From the NCBI GenBank assembly GCA_947581635.1, contig CANPVE010000008.1:1-64000 (forward strand): 64,000 nt of DNA, written 5' to 3'. Both the position numbers and the translations under genes were made by a program. Origin of the DNA: an uncultured Clostridia bacterium. Lineage in GTDB: Bacteria; Bacillota; Clostridia; Oscillospirales; Acutalibacteraceae. Under the pieces are notes generated by a model. The model searched no databases. It saw only the letters and a list, made by a program, of their open reading frames with translations, and had not been told where the DNA came from. Each line of letters opens with the position of its first letter. Within the stretch, counting starts at the first letter, position 1. Of the stretch, positions 17,736 to 26,640 are shown piece after piece.

Positions 17736-19109
17736 TTACCCAATTACTACTTCTACCTCGTATGTGCCTATTGCCCAGCAATTTGATCGATTCTTTACGG
17801 AAATCGCGGCATTTACGGTGCATGACCCCGTGACAGTCTCCTTTCCCGTCATATCGGCTTCGACTATGATATCGGACGCCTTTAGCTGCGAAACGATATG
17901 CGCGGGTCCGATTATCCTTATGTCGTCCAGGGAAGTGGTTTTGTATAGAACCTTTCGGGTGCCCGTATAATTGACTATATTGAATTCCGAGTGCTTGGAA
18001 TCTGCGGCGAATTTTTCCACACTGTATTTTGACAGATCTATCTTAACCTTTATTTTTTCAACGCTTTCAGAAGATTCAACACCGGTGCTGAGTGATAAGT
18101 CAAAATTGAAGCTGTTGACATTATTGGTCAGTTTAGACAGATCTATTTCACCTGCGGTGTAAGTATCGCTGAGATTATTTATTGCGTCGGGAGTACCCAC
18201 CAGAGTTATTGTTCCCGGAGATATTGATATAGGCAGCTTGGAAACGTCGAAATTACTCGGGGCATTTTTGAATGACAGGTCAACTTTAAAATTCTTTGAT
18301 GTTCTTATCGGAATGGTCACCGATACGTCATCAATGACGTTGTCATCGGCTCCATAGCGCATAACGGAGATATTTCCGCTGGGAGCTATTTCCTCTCCGT
18401 TCTCGTTGAGAAAAGCCTCGCCTCCGCTGAAAGATTCGCCGTCGTGCAATTCCTTGTTGACATTTGCCTTCACTATCACGGAGGATATTCGCGACACCTC
18501 GGTCTCAGGTCCGTAAATTTTTACTTTGGCGACGTTTGAATAGGGGGTTCCCATTATCAACCCCGAATCGTGAGGGACTGTGGCCCCCACTCCAACCACA
18601 TTTGACACTGTCAATTCCTTTGTCACGAACCTGTCAAATCTCACATACATCTGCTCGCTTCCGCTCAGTATGCTGACGTCAAGCAGTGGATTGTTGCAGC
18701 TTACAGACACCGTAAAATCATACGAACCGGGCTTGGATACACTCTTGTTAGCCGAGGCAACCGCCGTAAAGTCATCTGCCGTAAGCTGCGAAAGCAGATA
18801 CTTGCGTCCCTGAACCCTGACGTCAAACTGCTGATCCTTCAGCGACTCAGGGCTTATGACCTCAACGAATTTTACGCCGAAATTTTCTTCTATTCCCTCC
18901 TCGTTTATAGTGATGTTGACCCCGGATATCGTCTTGGTTTCCACCGGACTGACGTTGGTAGCCAGCACTGCCCAAAGCAAGACAGAGCAAAGCACTGAAA
19001 GCGTGACAAGGAATCTTTTATCGTAAAACCACGGGCGGTGGATGAATTCTCTCATTTTTTTGTACGCGGTTGAGAAGAATTTTTTGATTCTACCGCTTTT
19101 CTTCTCCAT
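17736..19109 (-). CDS. cdaR: CdaR, YbbR-domain regulator of diadenylate cyclase
   Basis: 457 residues. A basic N-terminus and one membrane span (FLVTLSVLCSVLLWAVLATNV, residues about 33-53) are followed by four extracellular YbbR-type beta domains. In Firmicutes CdaR binds and tunes CdaA at the membrane. It starts 53 bases after the cdaA stop, so the pair is co-transcribed. The usual third gene, glmM, is not next in line; a GDPD gene follows after a terminator instead. Confidence 0.93.
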   Translation of the reverse strand: MEKKSGRIKKFFSTAYKKMREFIHRPWFYDKRFLVTLSVLCSVLLWAVLATNVSPVETKTISGVNITINEEGIEENFGVKFVEVISPESLKDQQFDVRVQGRKYLLSQLTADDFTAVASANKSVSKPGSYDFTVSVSCNNPLLDVSILSGSEQMYVRFDRFVTKELTVSNVVGVGATVPHDSGLIMGTPYSNVAKVKIYGPETEVSRISSVIVKANVNKELHDGESFSGGEAFLNENGEEIAPSGNISVMRYGADDNVIDDVSVTIPIRTSKNFKVDLSFKNAPSNFDVSKLPISISPGTITLVGTPDAINNLSDTYTAGEIDLSKLTNNVNSFNFDLSLSTGVESSESVEKIKVKIDLSKYSVEKFAADSKHSEFNIVNYTGTRKVLYKTTSLDDIRIIGPAHIVSQLKASDIIVEADMTGKETVTGSCTVNAAISVKNRSNCWAIGTYEVEVVIG

Positions 19110-19162
19110 ATGCTATCAATCCTCTTCAATTATCGTAAACGGTGTAAATTATATAAAAAATA

Positions 19163-20173
19163 TTATATATTCCCGCCTGCATCTGTCCCGTCTCTGTCGA
19201 TTGAGTTGGTTTTGGACGACACCTTTGTATTACTCTTTGTTGTTGCTTTCTTTTTCTTTTTCGGCTCAATCAGAGGAAATTTTTGCTTCTTTTTCTTTTC
19301 GGAATCGATGGAATAAAATTTCTCCTTGACGTCGTTCCAAAAACGTTGGCTCTTGCTTGTTCCCTCGCCGCTTTCGGGCAGAAGTACCTGCATGAGCACC
19401 GAGGTGAACTCCGTCACGGTATTAAAACGCTGCAAATCGCCGTTTATCGCTATGGAGAGCTGTCCTGTTTCCTCCGAAAGCACCACAACCACTGAGTCGG
19501 AGTTTTCGCTCATTCCTATAGCTGCTCTGTGGCGTGTTCCAAGCTCCATTGATATATTGTTGTTTTGGGTTAGCGGCAGGATGCACCCCGCAGAATGTAC
19601 ACGCCCGTCTCGAATAATCATTGCACCGTCGTGAAGAGGAGCTTTGTTGAAGAATATGTTGGAAATAACGCCCGCCGTAGGCACGGAATCTACCTGTGTT
19701 CCTGTGGCGGCTATATCGTTGAGCGTATCCTCTCTTTCAAACACCACCAGCGCGCCCATTTTTTGCTTTTGCAGTGTGCGGAACGCTTCCACCACTCCGT
19801 TTATTGCGTTGAGCTGAGCCTCATGCGCGTCCTCGGCAGAGGCGGCGAACAGGCTGCTCACCGAAATTTTGCTGCGACCCATGCGCTCCAAAAAGCTGCG
19901 CAACTCTGGCTGAAAAATTATTATTACCGCCAGAATACCATTGTTTATTATGACTTCGATTATATACAGCAGTGTATTTAGCTTGAGCCATGAGGCAAGA
20001 GTGTAGGCTATGGCAATAATCAGAATTCCCTTCATCAGTTGCTGTGCCCGCGTATCTCGGATAAAAACTATGAGATAATACACCAAAAACGATACTATCA
20101 ATATATCAATAAAGTCGTATATTGTAAAATACGTCACAAGACGCTGCACTATTTCAAGAAAATCGTAAAACAT
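19163..20173 (-). CDS. cdaA: CdaA, membrane diadenylate cyclase (c-di-AMP synthase)
   Basis: 336 residues: three N-terminal hydrophobic segments (about 20-40, 46-62, 68-87), a linker helix, then the DAC domain with the two catalytic signatures HDGAM (DGA at 182-184) and RHRAA (214-216). It condenses two ATP to c-di-AMP, which controls potassium and osmolyte balance and wall homeostasis. The lysine-rich C-terminal tail of about 60 residues (KKKKQKFPLIEPKKKKKATT) is longer than usual and has no known role. ATG start. Confidence 0.96.
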   Translation of the reverse strand: MFYDFLEIVQRLVTYFTIYDFIDILIVSFLVYYLIVFIRDTRAQQLMKGILIIAIAYTLASWLKLNTLLYIIEVIINNGILAVIIIFQPELRSFLERMGRSKISVSSLFAASAEDAHEAQLNAINGVVEAFRTLQKQKMGALVVFEREDTLNDIAATGTQVDSVPTAGVISNIFFNKAPLHDGAMIIRDGRVHSAGCILPLTQNNNISMELGTRHRAAIGMSENSDSVVVVLSEETGQLSIAINGDLQRFNTVTEFTSVLMQVLLPESGEGTSKSQRFWNDVKEKFYSIDSEKKKKQKFPLIEPKKKKKATTKSNTKVSSKTNSIDRDGTDAGGNI

Positions 20174-20290
20174 AAATTATCACCGCATAAGCAAAAAAGG
20201 CAACAAGGCTATCTCTATATATACTATCACAAAGCGCCAATTGTTTTCAAGCTATTTTTGACTATTTGCGGAAATAAACACAAATATTTT

Positions 20291-20932
20291 TTATTGTCTT
20301 GGCGGCTGCTTGTTTCCCGTGAGATAATAAATCGCTATCTGTGTTCTGTGCTCCATTCCGCTCTTTTCCAATATACCGCTTATATAGTTTTTCACTGTGC
20401 CTTCGCTGAGATAGAGCTTTGCGGCGATCTCCCTGTTTGAAAGTCCGTCCGCCACCGCAGCGATTATCTCCAACTCTCGTGCGGAAAAATCGGATTCGTC
20501 GAAGTCATGGCTTTTGGTCGGCTCAACGCTTGCCATTTGCTCAAAAACGCTCTCGTCCAGCACATTTACGCCGCTGTAAACCGAGCGTATCATTTGCTTA
20601 AGCCTGTCCGGAGGGTGATTCTTTATCAAATATCCCTTTGCTCCGCTGCGAATTGCCCTCCGCACCAGATCATAGTCATCGAACGTGGTGAGTATGAGCA
20701 CCTTCCCAAGCCCCTCGCGAGCGATAATTTTGGTTGCTTCTATGCCGTCCATTTCCGGCATCTGTATATCCATTAATATTACATCGGCGGAGCCGCAGCG
20801 CGCAAGCTCCACACATTCTCTCCCATTGGCGGCGCAGCCGATCACTTCAAAGTCGCCGTCAACTCCCAGAATAATATTCATGCCTTCGCGCACAAAGTCG
20901 CTGTCATCGGCTATTATAACCTTGATTGCCAT
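20291..20932 (-). CDS. NarL/LuxR-family response regulator
   Basis: 213 residues. Receiver domain with acidic pocket IIADDSD, phospho-acceptor in VILMDIQMPEMDG (about Asp55) and the switch lysine in GAKGYLIKNH. C-terminal GerE/LuxR helix-turn-helix (LEIIAAVADGLSNREIAAKL, SEGTVKNYISGI). Partner of the histidine kinase encoded 45 bases upstream. By context the pair probably controls the adjacent ABC transporter, as in LiaRS- and DesR-like systems (inference). Confidence 0.93.
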   Translation of the reverse strand: MAIKVIIADDSDFVREGMNIILGVDGDFEVIGCAANGRECVELARCGSADVILMDIQMPEMDGIEATKIIAREGLGKVLILTTFDDYDLVRRAIRSGAKGYLIKNHPPDRLKQMIRSVYSGVNVLDESVFEQMASVEPTKSHDFDESDFSARELEIIAAVADGLSNREIAAKLYLSEGTVKNYISGILEKSGMEHRTQIAIYYLTGNKQPPRQ

Positions 20933-20977
20933 GCTGTTTATTCTCCCGTGATTTTATTGGTCCATTAGTTTATCGGT

Positions 20978-22141
20978 TTATGAGTTTACAGGTATGAGCA
21001 TATTTATTCTGAATCCATCGTTGCCGGAAATATCCACTGTTCCGCCGAGCTGTCCTATGCGCTGCTTCATGCCGCGAATTCCCATTCCGTCATGGATTAA
21101 GCCGCACCCCTTTCCGTTGTCACTCACACAGCAGCGAAGCATTTTGTTGAGCACGTTTATTTCTATGTCAATTCGGCTGCACTGAGAATATTTCAAGGCA
21201 TTTGTGACCGCCTCGCAGCAGTTGTCAAATATGACGCTCCACATACGGTCGTCAATTCTGCCGCTGTCTCCTGAAATATTCAGAACAGCCTCTATTCCGT
21301 ACTGTGCGCGGCATTCCTCACAGAGCGAATTCAATTGAAGCAGCGCCATGCGCCTGCTGTCAGGGCGTTCCCTCCTGAGGAGCGCGCGTATTTCGTCCAT
21401 GCCCTCGCGCAAGCTGTTGTTGACGCGGTTCAGAATTTCATCTGCCTTGCGCGGATCGACCGAGGCTATGGCGCGGCAGGCTTCAAGCTGATATATTGAG
21501 CCGTTTATGCGGTGTCCCAGCTTATCATGCAATTCCTGCGAAAGGCGGGTTTTGTCCTGAAGCATTATATTTTCGTAATGGAGGCTGGTGCGCCGAATTT
21601 CATTCTTGAATTCAAGGGCGTTTGTTTCAATGGAATTTTTAAGTTTCATTTCCCGCTGCTCGTAGTCCTCAGCCGACTGTCTGTATTTGAGTATTATTGC
21701 GTGATGCTGATAGTATATAGCCGATGTAAAAAGACAGAGCATGATATATGTAAATTTGTCCGGGGCATATATAATGCCAATCAGCGACACGACAAGCAGA
21801 TATGGGGACATCTTGAATCCAAACACAGCGTCGGAAATTACAAGCGGCAGCATAAATATAAGTTCGCCGCCCAAAAGTATCACGGAGGCAAGCAGGGCGG
21901 CGGTTTCCGCGGCGAAAAAAATTTTCCTATTTCCCGCAATCTCGTAAATACAGGTGAGTGATGTGCAAATTGCCGTCGCGACGAGAGTGAAAGCATAACC
22001 CATGAAACTCCCTCCGTCCTTTTTCATAACAATGCATACAGTTATCAGCAGCGCATATCCAAGTTTGACGGCGACAAAATAGTTTCTCTTCCAAAGTTCC
22101 TTCAAATCATTTCCATACCCGTTGTAATCGTATTCGCTCAA
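20978..22141 (-). CDS. Sensor histidine kinase, HisKA_3 type
   Basis: 387 residues with about five N-terminal membrane spans and no large external loop, suggesting it senses membrane state or a partner protein. The phospho-acceptor helix contains SQELHDKLGHRINGSIYQLE. The HATPase domain shows DNCCEAVTNALKYS (N box) and DNGKGCG...GMGIRGMKQR (G boxes). TTG start behind AGGGTG with 7-base spacing. Cognate regulator follows on the same transcript. Confidence 0.9.
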   Translation of the reverse strand: MSEYDYNGYGNDLKELWKRNYFVAVKLGYALLITVCIVMKKDGGSFMGYAFTLVATAICTSLTCIYEIAGNRKIFFAAETAALLASVILLGGELIFMLPLVISDAVFGFKMSPYLLVVSLIGIIYAPDKFTYIMLCLFTSAIYYQHHAIILKYRQSAEDYEQREMKLKNSIETNALEFKNEIRRTSLHYENIMLQDKTRLSQELHDKLGHRINGSIYQLEACRAIASVDPRKADEILNRVNNSLREGMDEIRALLRRERPDSRRMALLQLNSLCEECRAQYGIEAVLNISGDSGRIDDRMWSVIFDNCCEAVTNALKYSQCSRIDIEINVLNKMLRCCVSDNGKGCGLIHDGMGIRGMKQRIGQLGGTVDISGNDGFRINMLIPVNS

Positions 22142-22322
22142 AGCATATCACCCTGTTCAATCCTCATATTTGTTATATTCTTCATGTTCCTCATGTCCAC
22201 CACATTTTTCTCCAAAATCTTCACAGATAAAGTTATCGTCCGCGAATATTATATTCTTTTGAAGTTTGTCTTTGGGAACAATCGCATATTTTCTTCGGCT
22301 TTGTGCTGTAACACACGATTTC

Positions 22323-22351
22323 ATTATACCATTATGGGTATCTTTTGTCAC
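22323..22351 (-). promoter_or_regulatory. Promoter of the kinase-regulator pair
   Basis: Minus strand: GTGACA (22346-22351), a 17-base spacer, TATAAT (22323-22328). It sits directly downstream of the transporter-operon terminator, so the two-component genes can be made independently and have a leader of about 175 bases. Confidence 0.75.
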
Positions 22352-22355
22352 GCAG

Positions 22356-22394
22356 AAAATCGTGGGCGTTGACAATTTTAGCGCCCACGATTTT
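22356..22394 (-). terminator. Terminator of the ABC transporter operon
   Basis: Perfect 13-bp stem: AAAATCGTGGGCG (22356-22368) against CGCCCACGATTTT (22382-22394), with a 13-base loop. It lies 27 bases past the stop of the last permease gene. Confidence 0.85.
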
Positions 22395-22421
22395 TTATAC
22401 ATAATATGATATGATTATAAA

Positions 22422-23669
22422 TTATTGTTTCCCGCCGTTGTCCGAAACCTTGGCGCCGATAAATCCAACCGTAATTATTATCACAAGGAATGCTGCGGCG
22501 GCAACGGAAAACATTGCATAAGCCCCGTTCTCATTTTTCATAAGGGCTTCGGACGAAAGTGTTACCCATTTTTGCGGAGTGATAAATGACGCCCTGTTCC
22601 ACCAGTCGGGCAGGGTGACAAAACTGAAGTAAACCGCCGCCAGCAGATTGCTGAAAACCCACACGCCAAAGCCGATGCATATTGTGGTCATTATATTTTT
22701 TGTAAATATTCCCACTGTAAGACAAAACAGATTGTATATCAGACCAACTGAACCCATAAAGAACAGATAAGCGCCAAATGGTATTCCAACGTCAGTTCCC
22801 ACCAAAGCGGCGGTTGCGGCGGCCAATATGCCTGTCTGGATCAGTGTGACAACAATTGCCGTAAACGCCTTGGAGCCTATATATTTCAACATAGATACTC
22901 CAGACAATTCTATTCTCAACAGAGCCTTGTTGTCGTTCTCAGTTACGATGAGATTAGTCACAAAGCAACCCGTAAGAATGAACGCCAGCGACAAAACCGC
23001 CACGGCATAGCCGATATTTCTCAAATGATTTTGCTGAGTTTCCGTAAGGTTATCGGATCCGCCGTTGACAGTTACCATTTGAACCTTGGGAATTTTCCCG
23101 AGTGCGTTCTGTGCCATGCTTAAAGCCTGCTCCTTATTTTGGGAAGCCGACGCACAGTCCATTATAACCGAAATATTGAAATTAATCTTGTCTGTCACCA
23201 GTGAAAAACGGCTGTCGTTTCCTCCATCCAGCACAATAATATCGGAATTATTTCCACTCATCACGGCATCACCGAAATTCTTGGGAATATATACAACTGC
23301 GGTTAAGGAACTGCCCTCATAACATTCTTTAGCTGCCGTTTCTATTTCCGACTGATTCAATTCCCCGCTCTTGCAGCGAATGATTGAACACCATTCCTCA
23401 TTGGCAAGCGATTTCAGCATAAGTTCTGAAACCTCATCTTGTGCGGCGTCAATCACGATTACATTTGCCTTTGATATATCGAGAATTGTAATATTTTCAA
23501 GCTTATTGATCTCGGATATTCCCGAACGCACGTCAAAATAGGAATCTCCTGTCTGCACCATGTGAAGCAGCGACGCACCTACAGGCAACAGCACCAGGCA
23601 GACAAGGAAACCGATATTCCTGAGCAGCAGCTTCAAATTTGTCTTTGTCATTGTCAAAAAAGCTCTCAT
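22422..23669 (-). CDS. ABC-2 type transporter permease
   Basis: 415 residues. One N-terminal span (NIGFLVCLVLLPVGASLLHM), an extracellular loop of about 170 residues, then a block of five or six spans (from about residue 220), the topology of ABC-2 exporters with a large first loop. Pairs with the preceding permease and ATPase; a four-base gap separates the two permease genes. The substrate (lipid, peptide or drug) cannot be read. ATG start. Confidence 0.9.
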   Translation of the reverse strand: MRAFLTMTKTNLKLLLRNIGFLVCLVLLPVGASLLHMVQTGDSYFDVRSGISEINKLENITILDISKANVIVIDAAQDEVSELMLKSLANEEWCSIIRCKSGELNQSEIETAAKECYEGSSLTAVVYIPKNFGDAVMSGNNSDIIVLDGGNDSRFSLVTDKINFNISVIMDCASASQNKEQALSMAQNALGKIPKVQMVTVNGGSDNLTETQQNHLRNIGYAVAVLSLAFILTGCFVTNLIVTENDNKALLRIELSGVSMLKYIGSKAFTAIVVTLIQTGILAAATAALVGTDVGIPFGAYLFFMGSVGLIYNLFCLTVGIFTKNIMTTICIGFGVWVFSNLLAAVYFSFVTLPDWWNRASFITPQKWVTLSSEALMKNENGAYAMFSVAAAAFLVIIITVGFIGAKVSDNGGKQ

Positions 23670-23673
23670 AAAA

Positions 23674-24729
23674 TCAGTCCTCCTTTCCCAGCTTCACGGC
23701 AATCATTCCCAGCGGTATGCAGACGACAGATATTCCGCAAAGCACGATTATCGCGGGCACTGTGAATTCACTGCTGCCGCTTGTATTAAGTTCCACGATT
23801 GAACGGGTCATATAATAGATGGGCGAATAATTGCGCAGCGTATCCGCCCAAGGGGCTTGCATATATGGACAGAAGGAGCCGCCAAAGAAGGCCCAGAACA
23901 CTAGCAGACAGTAGCCAAACACGATTGTAAGAATTACGTTTTTAATCAGACTGAAAAGCACAGTGGCGAGGGCCGCTGCTGCGATACACCCGAGAATCAG
24001 CAGCAGCGCGGTTGTGGCAATTTTTAGCCATTCGATATCGAAAAGCCATGTGCAAATCGCGACGCCTGTGAATATCAGCGCGGCTATCATTATGGCGGAC
24101 GGAATAAATCGGCTCAGATAAATATTAAAGGAGCTTACCGGCGCTGTCTTGAAACGCGCGCCTATTTTATTTTTACGCTCGCTTGACATCACCGCTCCGA
24201 GCGCTATCATCGACACCCACACAAAAAATACAGTATACGCTGCGGTATAATAAAGTTCGGAACCGGGCATGGGCAGAACGTCGATTTTGTATGCGTTCAC
24301 ATGGTTGTATGTCCGAGCGTCCGAAGACTTTGAGATTATAGAAGAAGCCGTAACACTCACGAATCCAGCCTCAGTCTCGTGATTTCCGTCACTGTATACT
24401 GTGCAGCCTTGGTTGTTGAATTCTGCCACCACGTCCGCCTTTTTGCTTTCTATTGCCTTCTGGCCGCTGCCGTATGGAATATCGATAACCACTGTATTCT
24501 CGTGATCGAAAGCCGCTTGAATTGCGGATTTTGCGGGTGCATAAACACAGTCCTCTCCAAAGCTCACACCAAGTGTAAAATCACCAATATAAAAGTTGTC
24601 GCTGAGCAAATCCTTGAACACCGCCGAGAGCATACCAGTCACCATAACCATACAAATGACTATAAGTACAAGCGCCCTGCACCTCAGCATTAACTTCAGA
24701 TTGTTTTTTGTCATTTTTGTGAAATACAT
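23674..24729 (-). CDS. ABC-2 type transporter permease
   Basis: 351 residues with the same architecture as its downstream partner: an N-terminal span (ALVLIVICMVMVTGMLSAVF), an external loop of about 130 residues and a C-terminal six-span block. The ATG overlaps the ATPase stop as TGATG, so translation is coupled. The two permeases would form a heterodimer. Confidence 0.9.
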   Translation of the reverse strand: MYFTKMTKNNLKLMLRCRALVLIVICMVMVTGMLSAVFKDLLSDNFYIGDFTLGVSFGEDCVYAPAKSAIQAAFDHENTVVIDIPYGSGQKAIESKKADVVAEFNNQGCTVYSDGNHETEAGFVSVTASSIISKSSDARTYNHVNAYKIDVLPMPGSELYYTAAYTVFFVWVSMIALGAVMSSERKNKIGARFKTAPVSSFNIYLSRFIPSAIMIAALIFTGVAICTWLFDIEWLKIATTALLLILGCIAAAALATVLFSLIKNVILTIVFGYCLLVFWAFFGGSFCPYMQAPWADTLRNYSPIYYMTRSIVELNTSGSSEFTVPAIIVLCGISVVCIPLGMIAVKLGKED

Positions 24730-25505
24730 CAGACTTCGCCTCCCGCATAATCACGTAGTTTTTTGCCTGTGAGTGTGAGAAACACTTCCTCGAGTGTGAT
24801 GTTTGCGTTATCGTCGTCAGTTACTAATTTTACCAATTCTTCGCGTGTACCCGTGGCGATAATCCTGCCGTTGTCCATTATGGCGATTCGGGTGCATATT
24901 GCCTCCACTTCCTCCATGTAGTGACTTGTGTAAATCACAGTTGCTCCGTTCTCGTTGGCCTGCTTTATTCTTTCAAGAATGAAGTTTCGCGACTGCGGAT
25001 CAATGCCGACTGTCGGTTCGTCAAATATCATCAAATCCGGCTTGTGGCCTATGGCGCAGGCGATGTTCAACCTGCGTTTCATACCGCCGGAGAAGGTCTT
25101 GGCATAGCTGTTTCGCCTGTCGAGCAGACCCACAAATTCCAGTGAATCATCTATTGCCGACTTTAATTCTCTACCCCTTATTCCGTACAGCGAGGTGAAG
25201 AGCTCCACATTTTCCCACGCTTTGAGATTACCATGTATGGCGAGATCCTGAGGAATATAACCTATGCGAAGTTTTATTTTGCGCATATCCTTTGCTGCGT
25301 CCATGCCAAACACCTCTATTTTGCCCGAGGTAGGTTTGAGCAATGAGCATATCATATTGAGCGTGGTGGACTTTCCCGCGCCGTTAGGTCCAAGTAAACC
25401 AAATATTTCGCCCTCCGCGATTTCGAGTGATATGTGATCTACTGCCGTTCTTCCTTCAAACTTTTTGCTCAGACTGCTCAGCTTTAAGACTGTTTTTTCT
25501 TCCAT
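24729..25505 (-). CDS. ABC transporter ATP-binding protein
   Basis: 258 residues with Walker A GPNGAGKST, Q-loop IGYIPQDLA, signature FSGGMKRRLN, Walker B LMIFDEPTVGID and switch His in TSHYMEE. This is the DrrA/CcmA-like subfamily that drives ABC-2 exporters. First gene of the three-gene transporter operon. A perfect 14-bp palindrome lies 65 bases upstream of its ATG. Confidence 0.95.
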   Translation of the reverse strand: MEEKTVLKLSSLSKKFEGRTAVDHISLEIAEGEIFGLLGPNGAGKSTTLNMICSLLKPTSGKIEVFGMDAAKDMRKIKLRIGYIPQDLAIHGNLKAWENVELFTSLYGIRGRELKSAIDDSLEFVGLLDRRNSYAKTFSGGMKRRLNIACAIGHKPDLMIFDEPTVGIDPQSRNFILERIKQANENGATVIYTSHYMEEVEAICTRIAIMDNGRIIATGTREELVKLVTDDDNANITLEEVFLTLTGKKLRDYAGGEV

Positions 25506-25569
25506 GTAAATTAAAACTCCCTTTCAATATTTTTGTTTTATGGTTATCATCAGTCAGTATTCAACTTAC

Positions 25570-25583
25570 GATATGATCATATC
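25570..25583. promoter_or_regulatory. Perfect 14-bp palindrome upstream of the ABC operon
   Basis: GATATGATCATATC, in the 326-base divergent gap between the transporter operon and cotJA. A TTGACC -35-like hexamer (minus strand) lies beside it. It could be the operator for the neighbouring NarL-type regulator; that is inference from position. Confidence 0.4.
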
Positions 25584-25734
25584 ACAGGTCAAAATAAATT
25601 TTAAGTGAGTTTAGCAATAAATCCAATATGACTTTAGTAATATTGGATTTAAATTTAATTAACATTGACAAGTCAGAACTGTATTCTTGAGCCGCGATGA
25701 AAAAATATGATTTTGTGTCAATGAACCGCTCGAA

Positions 25735-25763
25735 TCATATTATGGTAGAGAAGAGCATATATT
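25735..25763 (+). promoter_or_regulatory. Sigma-E-like promoter of cotJ operon
   Basis: TCATATT (25735-25741), a 14-base spacer, CATATATT (25756-25763). The sigma-E consensus in Bacillus is KMATATW-N14/15-CATACAMT, so the -35 is exact and the -10 differs at one clear position. cotJ of B. subtilis is transcribed by sigma-E in the mother cell, so sequence and biology agree. Confidence 0.75.
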
Positions 25764-25831
25764 ATAGGCTGTTTAGATATATGTCTCTTTTATGAAGGAT
25801 TCTAAAATAAAACTTGAAAGGAGCAGATGAT

Positions 25832-26335
25832 ATGCAGGACGATTACAACCGTTTCATCAGAAATTCTATAAGACGGGCGCAATGCAATTACGAGGATATA
25901 TTTGATGAAGATGCAGAGTCTCACAAATCAAATTCCTTCTGCTGCGGCAATGTTCAGTCCGAACAGTCAAACAAATGCGGCTGCGGCAATGTTCAATCGG
26001 AACAGTCAAACAAATGCGGCTGCGGCAATGTTCAGTCCGAACAGTCAAACAAATGCGGCTGCGGCAATGTTCAGTCGGAGCAGTCAAACAAATGCGGTTG
26101 CGGCAATGTTCAGTCGGAGCAGTCAAACAAATGCGGTTGCGGCAATGTTCAGTCGGAGCAGATTCCCCATTGTGAATGCGATCAGATGTGCAGACCGGTA
26201 AATGAAGTGCCTGTTATGGTGTTCATTGAAATGCAGAAGTTCGGAAAAATGTACAATGAAGCAGAGGGCTTGAAACGTGGAACGATGTTCCCGGCGCTTG
26301 ACAAGCCGTTTATGGGAGGAGGCTGTAATTGCTGA
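25832..26335 (+). CDS. cotJA: CotJA-like spore coat protein with cysteine-rich repeats
   Basis: 167 residues. The C-terminal 55 residues (PVMVFIEMQKFGKMY, then LKRGTMFPALDKPF) match CotJA, which usually is about 80 residues long. Between a charged N-terminus and this domain lies an insertion of six NVQSEQ-containing 13-residue units rich in cysteine (CGCGNVQSEQSNK). Start ATG 25832, 8 bases after AAAGGAG; an upstream in-frame TTG would overlap the ribosome site. CotJA is a mother-cell spore-coat component needed for CotJC assembly in B. subtilis. The repeat may cross-link through disulfides or bind metal (inference). Confidence 0.88.
   Translation: MQDDYNRFIRNSIRRAQCNYEDIFDEDAESHKSNSFCCGNVQSEQSNKCGCGNVQSEQSNKCGCGNVQSEQSNKCGCGNVQSEQSNKCGCGNVQSEQSNKCGCGNVQSEQIPHCECDQMCRPVNEVPVMVFIEMQKFGKMYNEAEGLKRGTMFPALDKPFMGGGCNC
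25940..26162 (+). repeat. 39-bp cysteine-rich coding repeat in cotJA
   Basis: Six near-identical units of 36-39 bp, each encoding C(G)CGNVQSEQSNK. Differences are mainly single bases (CAGTCC/CAATCG/CAGTCG), so recent expansion is likely. The array is in one frame and coding; it is not a CRISPR array since the units are contiguous. Confidence 0.95.
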
Positions 26336-26640
26336 TGGACGAAAGGAAAAAGCTTTTGGCAAAGATATCTGCGTGCCAGTTCGCGCAGATTGAACTGGTG
26401 GAATTTCTTGATACACACCCGATGTGTGTGGAGGCAATGCAGGTGCTGAATATGCACAGAGCTAACGCAATAAGACTCATTGAGGAATACGAGTGCAAAT
26501 TTGGTCCGCTCAGCAATCCCAAGGGAAACATGAAGTTTTGGGATTGGATAAATGATCCGTGGCCATGGGATTACACAGGTTGTAATTGTCAATGGTATCC
26601 CGGCGCCGGTGCAAGGCAAGGGAAAGGAGCGTGCAGATAA
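26329..26640 (+). CDS. cotJB: CotJB spore coat protein
   Basis: 103 residues (TTG 26329, 6 bases after GGGAGGAGG) or 101 (ATG 26335, overlapping the cotJA stop). The family pattern is clear: CQFAQIELVEFLDTHP, then VLNMHRANAIRLIEEYE and the aromatic ending WDWINDPWPWDY. CotJB is a small mother-cell coat protein of unknown chemistry that travels with CotJA and CotJC. It overlaps both neighbours (TGATG-like and TAATG), so the operon is translationally coupled. Confidence 0.93.
   Translation: MLMDERKKLLAKISACQFAQIELVEFLDTHPMCVEAMQVLNMHRANAIRLIEEYECKFGPLSNPKGNMKFWDWINDPWPWDYTGCNCQWYPGAGARQGKGACR

Noticed and set aside
22157..22402. 81-codon open frame on the minus strand before the sensor kinase
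   Set aside because: Its start lies inside the transporter terminator and its middle in the kinase promoter. A shorter version from 22323 would start at the -10 element. No ribosome site. More likely leader sequence.
25866..26201. Open frames in other frames and antisense across the cotJA repeat, and a CRISPR-like look
   Set aside because: A 39-bp repeat with no stop in any frame gives spurious frames; units are contiguous without spacers, so it is not CRISPR.
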